This document shows positions 47,449-58,924 of a stretch of 64,000 bases of DNA, one piece after another. Origin of the DNA: Rhizophagus clarus (taxonomy: Eukaryota > Glomeromycota > Glomeromycetes > Glomerales > Glomeraceae); NCBI GenBank assembly GCA_015698045.1, contig BLAL01000169.1:310001-374000 (forward strand), in the 5' to 3' direction. Position numbers and translations under genes: made by a program. Positions within the stretch are counted from its first letter, which is position 1; every line of letters begins with the position of its first letter. The notes under the pieces were generated by a model. The model was given only the letters and a program-made list of their open reading frames with translations, did no database searches and had not been told where the DNA came from.

Positions 47449-49635
47449 ATGGAAACAATAAATGTCCAGCCACTCGCTCTTGTGCATAACAATGAGATTG
47501 TTTATATTGAAGGAAATACTGCAAACGTTCAAAATAAATTTTCTTGTTTCAAAATTTTTAAATTAAAGGTAAAATTTTAATGATTACAATAAATTCCGAT
47601 TTATCCTTTTTTATTTGAGGATATGACCATAATTAATTAAAATTTATTATTATCGTCATTATTATTATTATTATTATTATTATTTTAAGGGACCTATAGA
47701 CGTTAATTATTTGCTTAATATTATATTCCCTCCTTCTGAAAGGGATTATTATAATCTGGAAGTTTCTGATTATGACGGTAAATCGGCAAAGGTAAGAACA
47801 AACCGGTAACTTTCTTTTTCTTTTGTTTTTTACATGTGAAAATAATTTCTAAAAAAAAAAAAAATTTTTTTTTTTTGACTCTCAATTAGGTTAAATTTAA
47901 TTTTGCGAATAGAACGCACACGGATTTGATTCGACATTTACAAGAGTCCGCAGCAAAGTTTTTTGATATATCCGAAAATGGTCTTCTCGATTGGTTAGCA
48001 TCAGATACCGTCACTTTTAGAACAGTTTATCAAAATACTGATGCGGCGGCTTCTCAACAACATCGTATCAATAAAATTTTATCTTCCGACGTCACTACTT
48101 CTACTTCTTCCTCATCCTCTCCTATACCACATGGAGATTTAAATCTTTATCCTATTATAGATGAAAAAGCGATTGAACTAGAATTGAATGAATTATCAAG
48201 AAAAATTTCTTCTAAAACAACTTTAAAAAATTATGAATTAGAAAGATTATTTCATAATACATTTCAAAGAAGGGATATGACTGTTACGATTACTGATTTA
48301 ACTGATAAGTTCTTTGGTCAAATACGAAATGTTGTCGCTTTTATTGGTAGTGATAAACCTAATTCTGTCATTGAAGATAATTTTATGATGGATTCAAATA
48401 CGATCGTTCATAATTTTGCTAGATTGTTATATCAACATGCTCAAAATCATATCAACGTCGCCAAGGATGGGCTTATAATGGGATTTGTAAGTATGATTGG
48501 GGGTGTTCTTCTTTAAATAACAAGTGCTATAAGCAACTTTGCTAAATATTCACCCCCTTTAGGTTAAAAATTATCAATTCGGAATTATCTTAACATTATG
48601 GAATTTAATTAACGCCTTTCATTCAATTCAACAATCATATCAAGTATTAATTGATACTGATGAAGAATTTAAAAAAATTCTTAAATCACAAAAATCAGAT
48701 TTTACGGATCATTTATCCATCATGGATAAAACTCTCATGGATCTATTGATTATTTTATATGATGTAATTGATCAAGAGAAGTATGAAAGACTTCAACGTA
48801 AGTTTTATATCGTTTTTAGAGAATTGTTTTACAACTTATCATAAAAATTTAATTATTGTTTTTTAGAGAATTGCTTACAACATCATAAAAATCTAATAAA
48901 AAATTTTAATTTTCGATAGGACGACTTGAACATTTTGTTACATCTGCAGAAGATTTAATGAAACTTGTTATGATCATTAATAATGATTGTAATAAAGAAA
49001 TAGAAAAATTGGAAGATCAAAAGAAAGATGTAACAAGTAAATTATATACCGCCGCTATGTAAGTTATGAAAATTTATTATATTGATTATAAGTTTTTTTT
49101 TTATACACCTTTTAAATTTCATTAATTAATTTTTTTTGTATTCAATTTAATAGCACAGTTGGAATTACTGCGATTGTTATAGGTGGATATATATATAATA
49201 AAAAGTTAGATAATAAAGATTTCGAAAAATATGAGGCAAGTATAACCATTACAACCCATTACACTTAAATATTTATTTTTATTTTTATAAAAAAAGAATT
49301 TATTAAATTTAACGGTCTAAAAAATTTTTCTTTTCTAATAGAAATGGATCGGGAATGCAGCAATATGTGCAACGGGAACAGCATCAACATACATAATGTA
49401 TAACGGGTACTCCACCAGATCAAAATTAGAAAATTCTATTCAAAAACATACGAGTATACTTGAACAATTACAATCGGCGTATAAAGAATTAAAAAATTGG
49501 AAAATCCTCGGTAAAAGATATATTCAAAAGGATATTGATGATATGAATAATAATAGAATGACTTTGATCGAAGAATTTGTTAGAATTAGAAATCAATGCA
49601 AATGTCTTGGTGATATTTTTAATTCATTGGATTAA
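47449..49635 (+). CDS. Seven-exon protein with coiled coils around a membrane hairpin
   Basis: Exons 47449-47568, 47690-47791, 47890-48486, 48563-48797, 48920-49058, 49154-49235 and 49342-49635 give 522 residues, all phases matching. The N-terminal ~110 residues look beta-rich (LVHNNEIVYIEGN, YYNLEVSDYDGKSAKVKFNF). The centre is helical with a Ser/Thr linker. Near the C-terminus a coiled coil (NKEIEKLEDQKKDV) leads into two short hydrophobic segments (TVGITAIVIGGYIY; WIGNAAICATGTASTYIMY) joined by a charged turn, then another coiled coil (HTSILEQLQSAYKELKNW) to the end. The helix-hairpin-helix layout recalls membrane-inserting helical bundles, but I know no family. Exon 6 ends with a GC donor (GAG|GCAAGT). 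Broken copies lie at 38720, 52175 and 62205. Intron 1 holds an (ATT)n microsatellite. Confidence 0.85.
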
Positions 49636-50083
49636 TTTGAGGAATAATAATCAAAATTGTATATAATTAATATGAACCTAGAGGAAAAGAAAAAATACTT
49701 GTTTTAAGTAACATGATTTTTTTTTTTTTTTTTATTATTATTATATTATTATTGTTTTATATATTATGTATGATATAGGTAAACAATATTGGCTTATATA
49801 CTGTATAAATACAATATATTTATTTTTTATAATTATTTATCGCAAAGGATCATATAAGAATGTCAATGATTAACAAAGTGAAATCTCTCTTTTTTTCGTA
49901 CATTCTAAATAGTTTCGTTCATTACACGAGTTTTGATTTTTTCAACAGCGTAAAAATTAAGAAATAAATATGACAATGTGGATAAATTATTACTATTATA
50001 TCACATTCATCGCTTTTTCTTCCATTCCGTGAGCGACAACGCTTCGATCTCTGAATTTAATTTTCAGCCAAAAAAAACAATAA
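49636..50083. other. 3' flank of the seven-exon gene
   Basis: No gene is seen. The segment contains T-runs and AT-rich DNA, then a slightly GC-richer stretch (about 50020-50060) up to the MITE at 50084. Confidence 0.4.
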
Positions 50084-50312
50084 GGTCGTTCCAACTTGTT
50101 AACGTTGAAAAATTTGAGGGGGAAGGGGTATTAAATACTAAATAAACAAACTAAATAAATTGTAAACATAAAATTTTGTGAACATTGCAATGAGGGGGAC
50201 ATATATGTCATTATGCGTTTACAGGGTTTAAATTTTTTAAAAAATAGAGGGGTTAAGGGGTTTAGGGGTTAAGGGGTTGGGGACGTTAAACAAATGAACA
50301 ATTGGAACGACC
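50084..50312. mobile_element. PIF/Harbinger-like MITE carrying a G-quadruplex motif
   Basis: The ends GGTCGTTCCAA (50084) and TTGGAACGACC (50302-50312) are inverted, with related sequence continuing inward (TTGTT, TTAACGT). TAA flanks both sides (50081-50083, 50313-50315), matching the TWA target of PIF/Harbinger elements. At 50249-50282 it contains five GGGG runs separated by TTAA, TTTA, TTAA and TT, a strong G-quadruplex candidate. No ORF. Confidence 0.7.
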
Positions 50313-50476
50313 TAAATTACCAAAAGTGCTATTTTCGAGATCTATACACAGATGTTCCTTAGTAAAAGCGTAAAAATTTTATAAGTTAAACCCGATATTT
50401 TGGAATACAATAGTAATACAATTTTACGTCAAAAAATTTAAATGTCGTCAATTAATTAAAGTGCTCAAATTTCCAA

Positions 50477-50511
<35 letters not shown>

Positions 50512-50999
50512 TATTTATAATGGACGGCACAAAAAAAACTAAATTTTGGGAACTTATTATATAATATGTAGCATTATATACATCTTATTACATATAATTT
50601 CGTTATATTAGAAAAATTATTTTAAAAAGAAATTTTCTGGTTTTAAATTAAAGTTATAAATTAAATAATTTTATTATTATATTTATTTGAAATAAAGCTT
50701 TTTATGGATTCGTTAAAAATTGCTTAAGCAAACTATCTTAGCTTGCCTTGACGTTGGATAGAAGAAAGAATTTTTTTTACAGATAGAACGTACTTTATAA
50801 AGATTAGATTATAATATTTCGTGACTAAATTTTTTGATATATCGGTTCTAACCTTTGGCGGCGAAATAATTGTATGATAATTCTTCGGGTTCAAAAATAA
50901 TTACTGTTAAAAGTGACGCGATTAATTTTAACAATAGCCCATCGAATTAATTCTTTTTTTTTTAATATAAATAAATTTAATAAAATTACCATTATAATT
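50313..50999. other. Gene-free AT-rich spacer
   Basis: Contains a T18/A17-type palindromic run (about 50479-50511) and otherwise AT-rich sequence. No gene was recognised. Confidence 0.4.
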
Positions 51000-51505
51000 T
51001 ACCCTAATCGGTTCCAGTATGAAATCACTGCACGATTAACAAGACCGACAACAAAATCTCGACAATACAAAAACTCGGCAATCCAAAATCCTGACAGGTC
51101 ATTATTCCGACAATTTTATAGGGAAAATATGATAGAGTTTCACAATAATGGATTATTTACGTGGAATTTCCATAATATTTCTTTAAATAATTTTTGCGAT
51201 CACTTGAACATTTAAAAAAAAAGATGCATTAATTTTTAGTTTTTTTTTTTAAATTTTTAATGAAGAAAAAAATTATTAGAATAGGTAAGACTTTTTAAAA
51301 ATTAATTAACAATATCGGTAAATATATATGCAACATTAAACAAAAATGTAGTTTATAATAAATAATTTATTAGCGATATATAATTTAATCTTAAATTTTG
51401 TTAGGATAAAACATTTCTGGAGTTTGGATTGTAGTTTGTCGAGATTTTGTTGTCGGTTTTTTCAGTCGTGTATGTGATTTGATCAGTTACCGGTTTACCA
51501 GCACT
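51000..51505. mobile_element. MITE with long terminal inverted repeats
   Basis: A 22-bp perfect inverted repeat begins ACCGACAACAAAATCTCGAC (51044-51065 and 51436-51457). The similarity continues outward with mismatches through CACGA, AAATCAC and CGGT to about 51003 and 51498, so each TIR is about 55-65 bp. The interior has no coding capacity. The outer borders and target duplication are not resolved, so no superfamily is given. Confidence 0.6.
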
Positions 51506-52174
51506 CGAATTACACCATGAGACAAACATAAATTTAGCTATTATTTTGCTAATTATAGCATATTTTAGAAATAGAGCGAAACATAACTGTGCTATGATGT
51601 AATTTTAATCTTAAACAATTTCTATAAAACAATTTTGAAATCGTAAATTTCTTTGTAGTATAATTTAATTATTTATTAATATCAAATAAATGTTATTACT
51701 ACTATTTTAGTAAAAAATTTAAGAATGTTTTTTACTATTGAGCGCGCCATTATTTTTTAAAAAAAAAATGCGAATTTACTCCATATAATTCCAAATCAAA
51801 AGGTAGGCTCGACCAGAAAAGTCTCCATAATTTTTATATGCTAATGAAAACAAAGTAAAATAATGAACATATCATCTAGTACAATTGTGTACCATATAGC
51901 AAATTAGTTCTATTATACTTTATAAAAAAATTTGGCCGAATTGTGTAATTTACAATCTAAAAACCCACAAAAAAAGGGCACAAATAGTCATCAAGCACTT
52001 AAGAATGTTACACAAACAAAAATATTAAAAAAAAAAAAGTATTTTTTTGTCTAAAAAACGTCGGTTTCATTTTTTTAGCAAAAAAAGGTAATATAAAAAA
52101 TATCTTAAATACCATTGACTGAATAAGTTTTTCCTTTTTTAAGGACGAAAAATTATAATTCCCGTTTTTTAAAT
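51506..52174. other. Gene-free AT-rich spacer
   Basis: AT-rich DNA between a MITE and the 52175 pseudogene. A short minus-strand ORF (52256-52008) overlaps the start of the pseudogene and is not believed. Confidence 0.4.
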
Positions 52175-53790
52175 AATAAATATAAATGTGCAGCCATTTT
52201 ACTCTTATACATAATAATGAAGTTTTTATGTTGAAGAAAAACACCAAAACATTCAAATAAGTAATAAATTTTCTTGATTTAAAATTTTAAAGGTAAATAA
52301 TTAAAAATTTTAATGATTACGATTTCTTATTTTGGTTCGAAGGATGCGATCATGATTGTTGTAATTGTTATTATTTATTGTATTATTTCAGAGACCTATC
52401 GACGTCAGTTATTTACTTAATAATATATTTCCTTCTTCAGAAAGAGATTATTGTAATCTGGAAGTTTCCGATTATGACAAAATATCATAAAAGATAAGAA
52501 AGCGGTAACTCTTTTATAATTTTTTTTTTTTTTCGGAAAGTAAAAACAATTTTTTTTTAATTCTTAATTTGATTTTATTATTTATTTCAGAGACATATCG
52601 ACGTTAATTATTTGCCTAATAATATATTTCCTTCTTCAGAAAGAGATTATTATAATCTGGAAGTTTTCGATTATGACAATAAATCGTAAATGGTAAGAAG
52701 AAAACGTAACTCTTTTATAATTCTTTTTTTTTGGAAATTAAAAACAACTTTTTTTTTAATTCTTAATTTGATTTTACAAATAGAACACTGATTCAACATT
52801 TACGCCAATTTTCTTGATATTATCTGAAAATGGTCTTCTTGATTTGTTAATGCTGATGCAGCAATTTTAGTTGAAGAGGCAATTGTAAATGAATTATCAA
52901 AAAAATTTCTTAACAACTTTAAGAAACTATGAATTAGAAAGATCATTTCATAATATATTTCAAAAGAAGAGATATGGCTGTCACTATTAGTTGATGAGTT
53001 CTTTGGTCAAATACGAATGATGTCGCTTTTGTTGATGGTAATTCTGTTATTGAGGATAATATTATGGTGGATCAATATGATCGTTCATAATTTTGCTGGA
53101 TTGTTATATCAACATGCTCAAAATCATATCAATGTCGCCAAGGATGAGCTTATATAATGGGATTTGTAAGTATGATCGAGGGTAGTCTTCTTTAAATTTA
53201 GTAACGAGATCTAAAACTAACCGTACTAAATGCTTTTTGATTAGGTTAAAATTATCACTTCAGAATTATCTTAATATTATGAAATTTAATTAACGTCTTT
53301 CATTCTATTCATCGATCATATCAAGTATTAATTGATTGCTGATGAAGGATTTGAAAAATTTTTCAATTTATTTATCCACCATGGACAAAATTTTATGAAT
53401 CTATTGATCATTTTATACGGTGTAATTAGTAGAGAGAAATATATATCGTTTTTAGAGAATTATTTTACAACTTGATCACAATAAACAAATTTTTGTTTTT
53501 TGATAGGACGACTTCAATATTATGTTAAAGCTGCAGAAGATTTAATGAAACTTGTCATGATCGTTAATAATGATTGTAATAAAGAAATAGAAAATTGGAA
53601 GATCAAAGGAAAAAAGATTATATGTCGTCGCTATGTAAATTTTGATTACAATTTTTTTTTTACACTTTTTGACTTTCGTTAATTAATTCTTTTTGTACAT
53701 AATTCAATAGCACAATTAGAATTTCAACGATTTTATGAAAAGGAATCTTGAGAATGAGGATTACGAAAAATGTATTTAAAGTAGAAGTAC
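52175..53790 (+). pseudogene. Degenerate copy of the seven-exon gene, with duplicated exon 2
   Basis: The exon order of the 47449-49635 gene is preserved: exon 1 relic (about 52175-52290), exon 2 at 52391-52490 and again at 52581-52680, exon 3 (about 52785-53165), exon 4 (about 53245-53420), exon 5 (53505-53620, open frame KAAEDLMKLVMIVNNDCNKE) and an exon 6 relic (about 53705-53790). Stops and shifts occur in each exon. Exon 2 lies in a ~190-bp tandem duplication, both copies with their own AG acceptor. The gene is dead. Confidence 0.85.
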
Positions 53791-54775
53791 AAAAGGAAGT
53801 TCAGTTAACTCAACATTACGTTACCATGGTCGTTACGTAGTGCAAGGAGCTATGTTTTTGATTGAGAGTAGAATTTGTACACAATGTATTCCGTATATTT
53901 TATAAGTTAAAAAATAGATCAAGATTTCTAAACAATAAATTATAATGAATTAAATTTTAATATAATAATAAATACTTATTGGTAATTGAATGTTAAATTT
54001 TACTTCTGTCATGTATTGAAAGGAATATATGCATTTCTTCAATTTAGTCTAACAAATTAAAAATATCGCCAAGACATTTACATCAATTTCTATTCAATTA
54101 TTATTCATATCATCAATGTCCTTTTTACCAAGGATTTTCTAATTTTTTAATTTTTTATATAGTACGATCCATTTTTATTGAAAAAGGAAAATAAAATTTT
54201 TTAAATCGTTAAACTTAAAATATTTGTTTTTATTATGTAAAAGAAATTTATTTGTGTATAACAAGTTATTTAACTTATCTTTTGACTGCAAAAATATCTC
54301 AAAATAGTAGGAGTCGTCACAATCGTAATTTTTTTCACTATGGGACTTACTGTATCATGTATTAGTTACCGAATTTTACAAGACCTGATTAAATCAGTCC
54401 TCCTTTAGTTTATACACGTTTTCCTTCACTTTTATAATACCAGTGTATGATTCAAATACGCACTACATAACTAATTTTTTGTAACCAAAGCAAGTAATAG
54501 TAAATTGAAAAACGAATTTAGTATTTTTAATACAATTACGAAAAAAAATAATAAAATGGTGTGTATCACTATTATATGTTACTGTTAACTCTATTATAAT
54601 ACATACAATGTGAGTTATACTTATTAATTAAATTTGCATAAACAGTTTATCATTCATTATTCATAATAATAAGTCCATTAGAAGAGCAGCAAAAATTAAA
54701 CTTTTAATCGAATTCATATACAGATGCATATACAGTCTGTTGTCATTATTAGTCAGATTAGCAAAAATTAAATAT
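53791..54775. repeat. Spacer segment duplicated at 62871-63550
   Basis: No gene is seen. From about 54090 the sequence matches 62865-63550 (for example CCTTTTTACCAAGGATTT, GAATTTAGTATTTTTAATAC, AGAAGAGCAGCAAAAATTAA), with small indels. It is part of the duplicated module described in the findings, and ends where the DNA transposon is inserted. Confidence 0.75.
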
Positions 54776-55077
54776 CATATCGGCTTAAAATTAACATTGG
54801 ACCTAAATTAAAGACCCCAAATTACTATTGAAAATACACGTGATCATTGTGATTGTTACACTACATCATATGTCCATCACTTGACACACTTATCAAAAAA
54901 GACCCTAGAAAAAATTTTTTACTAACGGCTGTCGCGTCAAACCCATCTCCTCACCCGAAAACCCATCTCCTCCAAAGGTAAATTATACAGAGTGTACTTA
55001 GCTTAATATTCTTCAAAATTATATTTACTTAACTCATTTATATTTATTTAACTTGTTTATTTTATATTTTAAGCAGT

Positions 55078-55752
55078 ATGATTCAATCTGATGTCTCTAA
55101 TGGTATTGCTTCACCTCCAATAACGCCAATAACTCCAACAACAACTACTATTGATTCAGGGTTTGAATGTAATGTATGCAGAAAAGCGTTTAAAAGTAAA
55201 AGTGGATTAACAAGGCATCTTAATATTGTTAAAAAATACAATATTTCGCGTTCAGATCTTGATATTTTGCCTGAAAATACAACACGACAGTTTAAAGGTA
55301 TTTTAGTACACTATATTCGTAAAAAACTACCAAGAGGATATAAAAAATTAGGCAAACAAACAGTTTCTGTACCTGCTACTGAAAGTCAATTTTACGCGGT
55401 AATTAAAAATCATATACATTATTATTCAGCTAGAAAGAACGTTTACAAATGTATATTTCATGGAGTTTCATCAAATCAGATATTGGCAGATATTCTAGAA
55501 ATGCAGGAATGGGGGGTTAAATTTTATGAACAATGTCAACGTACCTATGTTGTACTTTGTAATGATGATAATATTGAATCTGATGATGAAAATCCTATTT
55601 TACAAGCCACCAAACATTGTAAATCAAGATACGAACGTGGGCAACTTGTTGTAGAATGGAAGCAACAAAAAAATATTGATTTCAACGGTAATATTACTCA
55701 AGCAGGACACATTTATTTTCATTTTTTTAATAGTCAGGCTATGATTCAGTAA
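55078..55752 (+). CDS. Transposon-borne protein with one degenerate C2H2-like finger
   Basis: A single-exon frame of 224 residues. After a Thr/Pro-rich start comes FECNVCRKAFKSKSGLTRHL with Cys31, Cys34 and His47; the second His of a C2H2 finger is not at its place (HLNIVKKYN). The remainder (GILVHYIRKKLPRGYKKLGK, YYSARKNVYKCIFHG, AGHIYFHFFNSQ) is not a domain I know. It is convergent with the transposase-like gene inside the same element, with about 320 bp between the stop codons. It may help bind the element ends or be an accessory or hitch-hiking gene. A spliced upstream exon is possible since an AG lies just before the ATG, but none is needed. Confidence 0.7.
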   Translation: MIQSDVSNGIASPPITPITPTTTTIDSGFECNVCRKAFKSKSGLTRHLNIVKKYNISRSDLDILPENTTRQFKGILVHYIRKKLPRGYKKLGKQTVSVPATESQFYAVIKNHIHYYSARKNVYKCIFHGVSSNQILADILEMQEWGVKFYEQCQRTYVVLCNDDNIESDDENPILQATKHCKSRYERGQLVVEWKQQKNIDFNGNITQAGHIYFHFFNSQAMIQ

Positions 55753-56072
55753 AGATAAGCGGTTGTATCTTTTTTTTAATAAAATATGTATATATTACAT
55801 TAGAAGTTAAAAGAATTTAATTTTAATTGATTAAAAAAAATGCGTTAGAATAAAATTTATTTAAATACAAATAAACTTTTGTTAATAATAGATTTACCAT
55901 TATTATTTTGCATCACGTAATACTAAAATTTATTTCACTTAAAAGTAAATATTTTTATTTGTATGCACGTGAGATTGATTGATCACCAATCTTCAAAAAG
56001 CACTATTTACAGCTAAAAAATTCGTTTTAATCTTTTATTACAACCATCTTATTTCAGTATATACAAATAATA

Positions 56073-58330
56073 CTATATATCTTGGGTTTTAATATGAATT
56101 GTTTTTGGATTTTGGCAATTTAATGGAATATTATTGTGATTATAAAAGAGAGTTCGATTTTCATGTTGCAAAATTTCGACAATTGCTGATGATTGGGATT
56201 TTTTTTTACCTCCGCCATCCTTCATTGTTTTACGAAAAAAATAGGAAACTTGTTCATGATTTTTTTTTTCAATACCACTGCATGAAAAAGCCTTTAATCC
56301 CCATTTATGGTGAATTGTCATAAATTCGGAAATATGATAAACTAAAACATGAATATATGGAGTTATATTATCTGGTTGATATAAGCCTTTTTTAAATTCC
56401 CGAGTATTTGGAATACCTTCAGATGGTGTCAAAAATAAAGTAAGCCAATTCTTTGCATCATTTTTAAAATCTTCGGCATTTGTTGTTGGATCTTTCATTT
56501 TTATGTAAAGCTCATAAAATTTATCCCATAAATCTCGTACTATAGCAGCACGTCGTCTTGAAAGAATTTTTGTCAAATCAAAAAATTGTAATACCTTAAG
56601 TTTATCATTTCCCATCAGAGAAGTATAATTCCACGTCTTAGATCCCTGATCTTGCCAAAATTGAAAATTAACTTTAATTTTTTTCATTTCATCTATAATA
56701 ATTTTTCGTGCAGTATCGTTAAATGAATTTTGTTCCACTAGTTCTGCTATTAAAAGACTCCATAATCGATCAGTAATTCGTAGCATTACATGCAACTCGT
56801 CAGGAAGCCAGTGATCAAGAGGTATCATATCAAAAAGAGGCTTTCTGGAATGTCCTTCATAATAATTATTTTTTTCAATTAGTTTATTTATATTCTTGTT
56901 AATCGTCCATTCTTTTGATAAGTTTCCTTGCTGTGGTTTGCTAATTGTACACCAAGGGCAAAAATTCTTACTATTTGCACTATTAAAACCCAGGCAAATC
57001 GCTAAGAACTTCCAATCAGATGAAAAATAAAATTGAAAATTCCATCTTATATTATTAATAACTAATCCATGATCTTTTAGATCTCTTAAATCATGACAAA
57101 ATGGGGCCATCATATGTGATAAAGAATCGTAATTCTTACATCCAGGATAAAGTACAATTGTATAATGATGATTTGGTTTATGTAAGGTATTTTTATCATC
57201 CAAAATAGCTACTGTAATCATCACATGTTTGATCTTTTTACCAACATTACGCCCATCTCCAGAAATTCGAAGATTAATTATCAGATGATGTGGATTTAAA
57301 ACTCTTTTCTGAATAAGATCAGAAACTAAATATTGTAAAATATCTTTAATATTTCGGTAACCACCTTTACCAGCTGCATTAATTACTTCTTGTACTATAT
57401 CTTCATCCTCTATATCTTCTTCTTCAGATTGATCTACTTGATTTTTAGTATTTATGTCTACTATAGATATTGGTATAAGCTGGGCCATTTTCTCATTTAT
57501 TTTTTGACGCTCTTTAGATACCACTCCTTCACGAGGTAGGTGAGATTCTATAGCACATAAACGTCGATAAGGTTCCCTTGAAATATTTCCTTTGTCTAAT
57601 GCTCTAACCACTGATTCAATTTTTTGTTTTTTTCTAGCCTTATTTTCACCATAATGGACATCAAAAATATGATTTTTAACAGAATAACGTATATTTTCCA
57701 ATACTGGAATTTCTTCCATGTTGTAAAATTTTGGTACTTCCTCATTAAATTTGGTTATCATATGTTTTCCAGTAGATGTAGCTCGTCTTGTAAGAGTAGA
57801 ATTACTACATTGATCAATTTGTTTTAACACATGTGCATATCGTTTCCTATCTCTAGCCTTATCTAATATTTTAAGTTGAAGGCCAAATAAATAAATACCT
57901 GATGTTTTAGTTCCTTTTTGCGAAGTATAATGCTACAAAAAAATAAATTTTAGTTAGTTTATATAAAAAAGTAAAAAATGCCAACAAATTATTTTAATAT
58001 ACAGACTTTATGAAATAAATTTGCAGCATCTGTAGCAGTTTTGACTGAAGAAACCCTATATTCAAAACATTTTCCATACCAGACTTGAAAAACTGGCTTA
58101 TTATCATTATAATTAATAAAACATTGAACGGTATACTGATTTGTACTTCTGCCCCAGGTTGTTTCTATTATATAGTCATCAGGAATACGATACTTGTTTG
58201 GAGGAAGAGTATAAGCTAATGATTCTTTATTAGGATATGTACCTTCCTTTATAACTTTATATGAAAAACTACGCCCTGGTTGTTTAAACTTAATAACTAA
58301 ATTGAAAGGATAATTATGAATTTCTTCCAT
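56073..58330 (-). CDS. Putative DDE transposase with RAG1-like residue spacing
   Basis: Exons 58330-58007 and 57932-56073 (AAA|GTCTGT...TTGTAG|CAT) give 727 residues. The N-terminal ~140 residues are mixed alpha/beta. An acidic linker (SEEEDIEDEDIV) precedes the core. Candidate catalytic residues are Asp334 (SGDGR), Asp414 (FSSDWKF) and Glu663 (SGIEKKNHEQ). A CPWC pair (433-436) and an HVLVYH pair (His636, His641) could hold zinc, and DELH (486-489) is the D-x-x-H motif known from CACTA/Mirage/Chapaev/Transib transposases. In RAG1 the recalled pattern is D708-19-C727/C730, H937-x4-H942 and E962; here it is D414-19-C433/C436, H636-x4-H641 and E663. The frame is intact. It lies within terminal inverted repeats, so a role in moving the element is likely. 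Confidence 0.75.
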
Positions 58331-58555
58331 TTTACGAATTGCAAGTAAAAAAATTTTAATACAATACGCGTAAAATTATTTCTTGGAATATAAAAAATTT
58401 TGTGAAACATATTTTTTGTACTAATTATATAGTAGAGATCACCAATCAAATGATTGTAAGTAGTGTTACCATAATATTATCACGTGTCAACTTAATGACC
58501 GTCATTTGGGGTTACGTCTTAAAAATTGGGGTTAGGGTTAAGATCCGCACATATG

Positions 58556-58924
58556 TTATTATTAACCGACTAATTATATCCAACTTTTTATCGAATACAT
58601 ATACATAATAACCCTCTATTATTTGGAAAATGTGTAAATTATGATACAATGTGAGCAATACTTATTTTAAAATAAAACTCGTTCATACATAGACGCATAT
58701 ACAGTTTATCATTATTCGTAATAGTACGTCAGTAAAGTTACTGTTTTATGCATTGATGCGTCAGTCCAAGTCATCATTTATATGTATACAGTATATTGTA
58801 TTTAAGATCCATAATTTCTCTCATCTGGCTTGTTATTTGTACTTTTTATTTAATTTTTTTTACAAATACTTTTAACTTTTTTTTTTGACACAAATATATT
58901 AACTTTATCTTTGTATAATTTTTC
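58556..58924. promoter_or_regulatory. Upstream region of the bromodomain/nuclease gene, duplicated at 63556-64000
   Basis: The sequence matches the last ~440 bp of the window nearly throughout (for example TGCATTGATGCGTCAGTCCA and TTTAAGATCCATAATTTCTC), with a few insertions in the distal copy. Since it lies directly upstream of the ATG at 58925, a second copy of that gene probably starts just past the window end. Confidence 0.7.

Larger units (their letters stand above)
54776..58555. mobile_element. Two-gene DNA transposon with RAG1-like transposase candidate
   Basis: A 3.8-kb insertion whose ends are inverted relatives: both start CATAT, then share TTAA, CCCCAAAT, ACACGTGAT and ACACTAC blocks in the same order (54776-54870 and, inverted, 58555-58455). 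The paralogous segment at 63540-63560 runs straight from the left flank (GCAAAAATTA) to the right flank (TTATTATTAAC), so it is the empty site. The element carries two convergent genes, 55078-55752 (+) and 56073-58330 (-). The target duplication is unclear because the site is AT-rich. The superfamily is not assigned. Confidence 0.75.

Noticed and set aside
47302-47532. Minus-strand 76-codon frame
   Set aside because: Overlaps exon 1 of the plus-strand seven-exon gene, whose copies at 52 and 62 kb confirm the sense strand.
50913-51215. 100-codon frame within the 51-kb MITE region
   Set aside because: It runs through a terminal inverted repeat and has no domain; chance ORF in an element.
57624-57827. 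Plus-strand frame within the transposase-like gene
   Set aside because: Shadow of the long intact minus-strand frame.
55078-58330. Treating the 113-codon frame at 57989-58330 as a separate gene
   Set aside because: A GT-AG intron joins it in phase to the following 620-codon exon, whose frame is open upstream of its first plausible start.
54787-58541. TTAA sites near both transposon ends, suggesting piggyBac or Kolobok
   Set aside because: TTAA is frequent by chance here, and the empty site at about 63550 places the borders further out, at 54776 and 58555.
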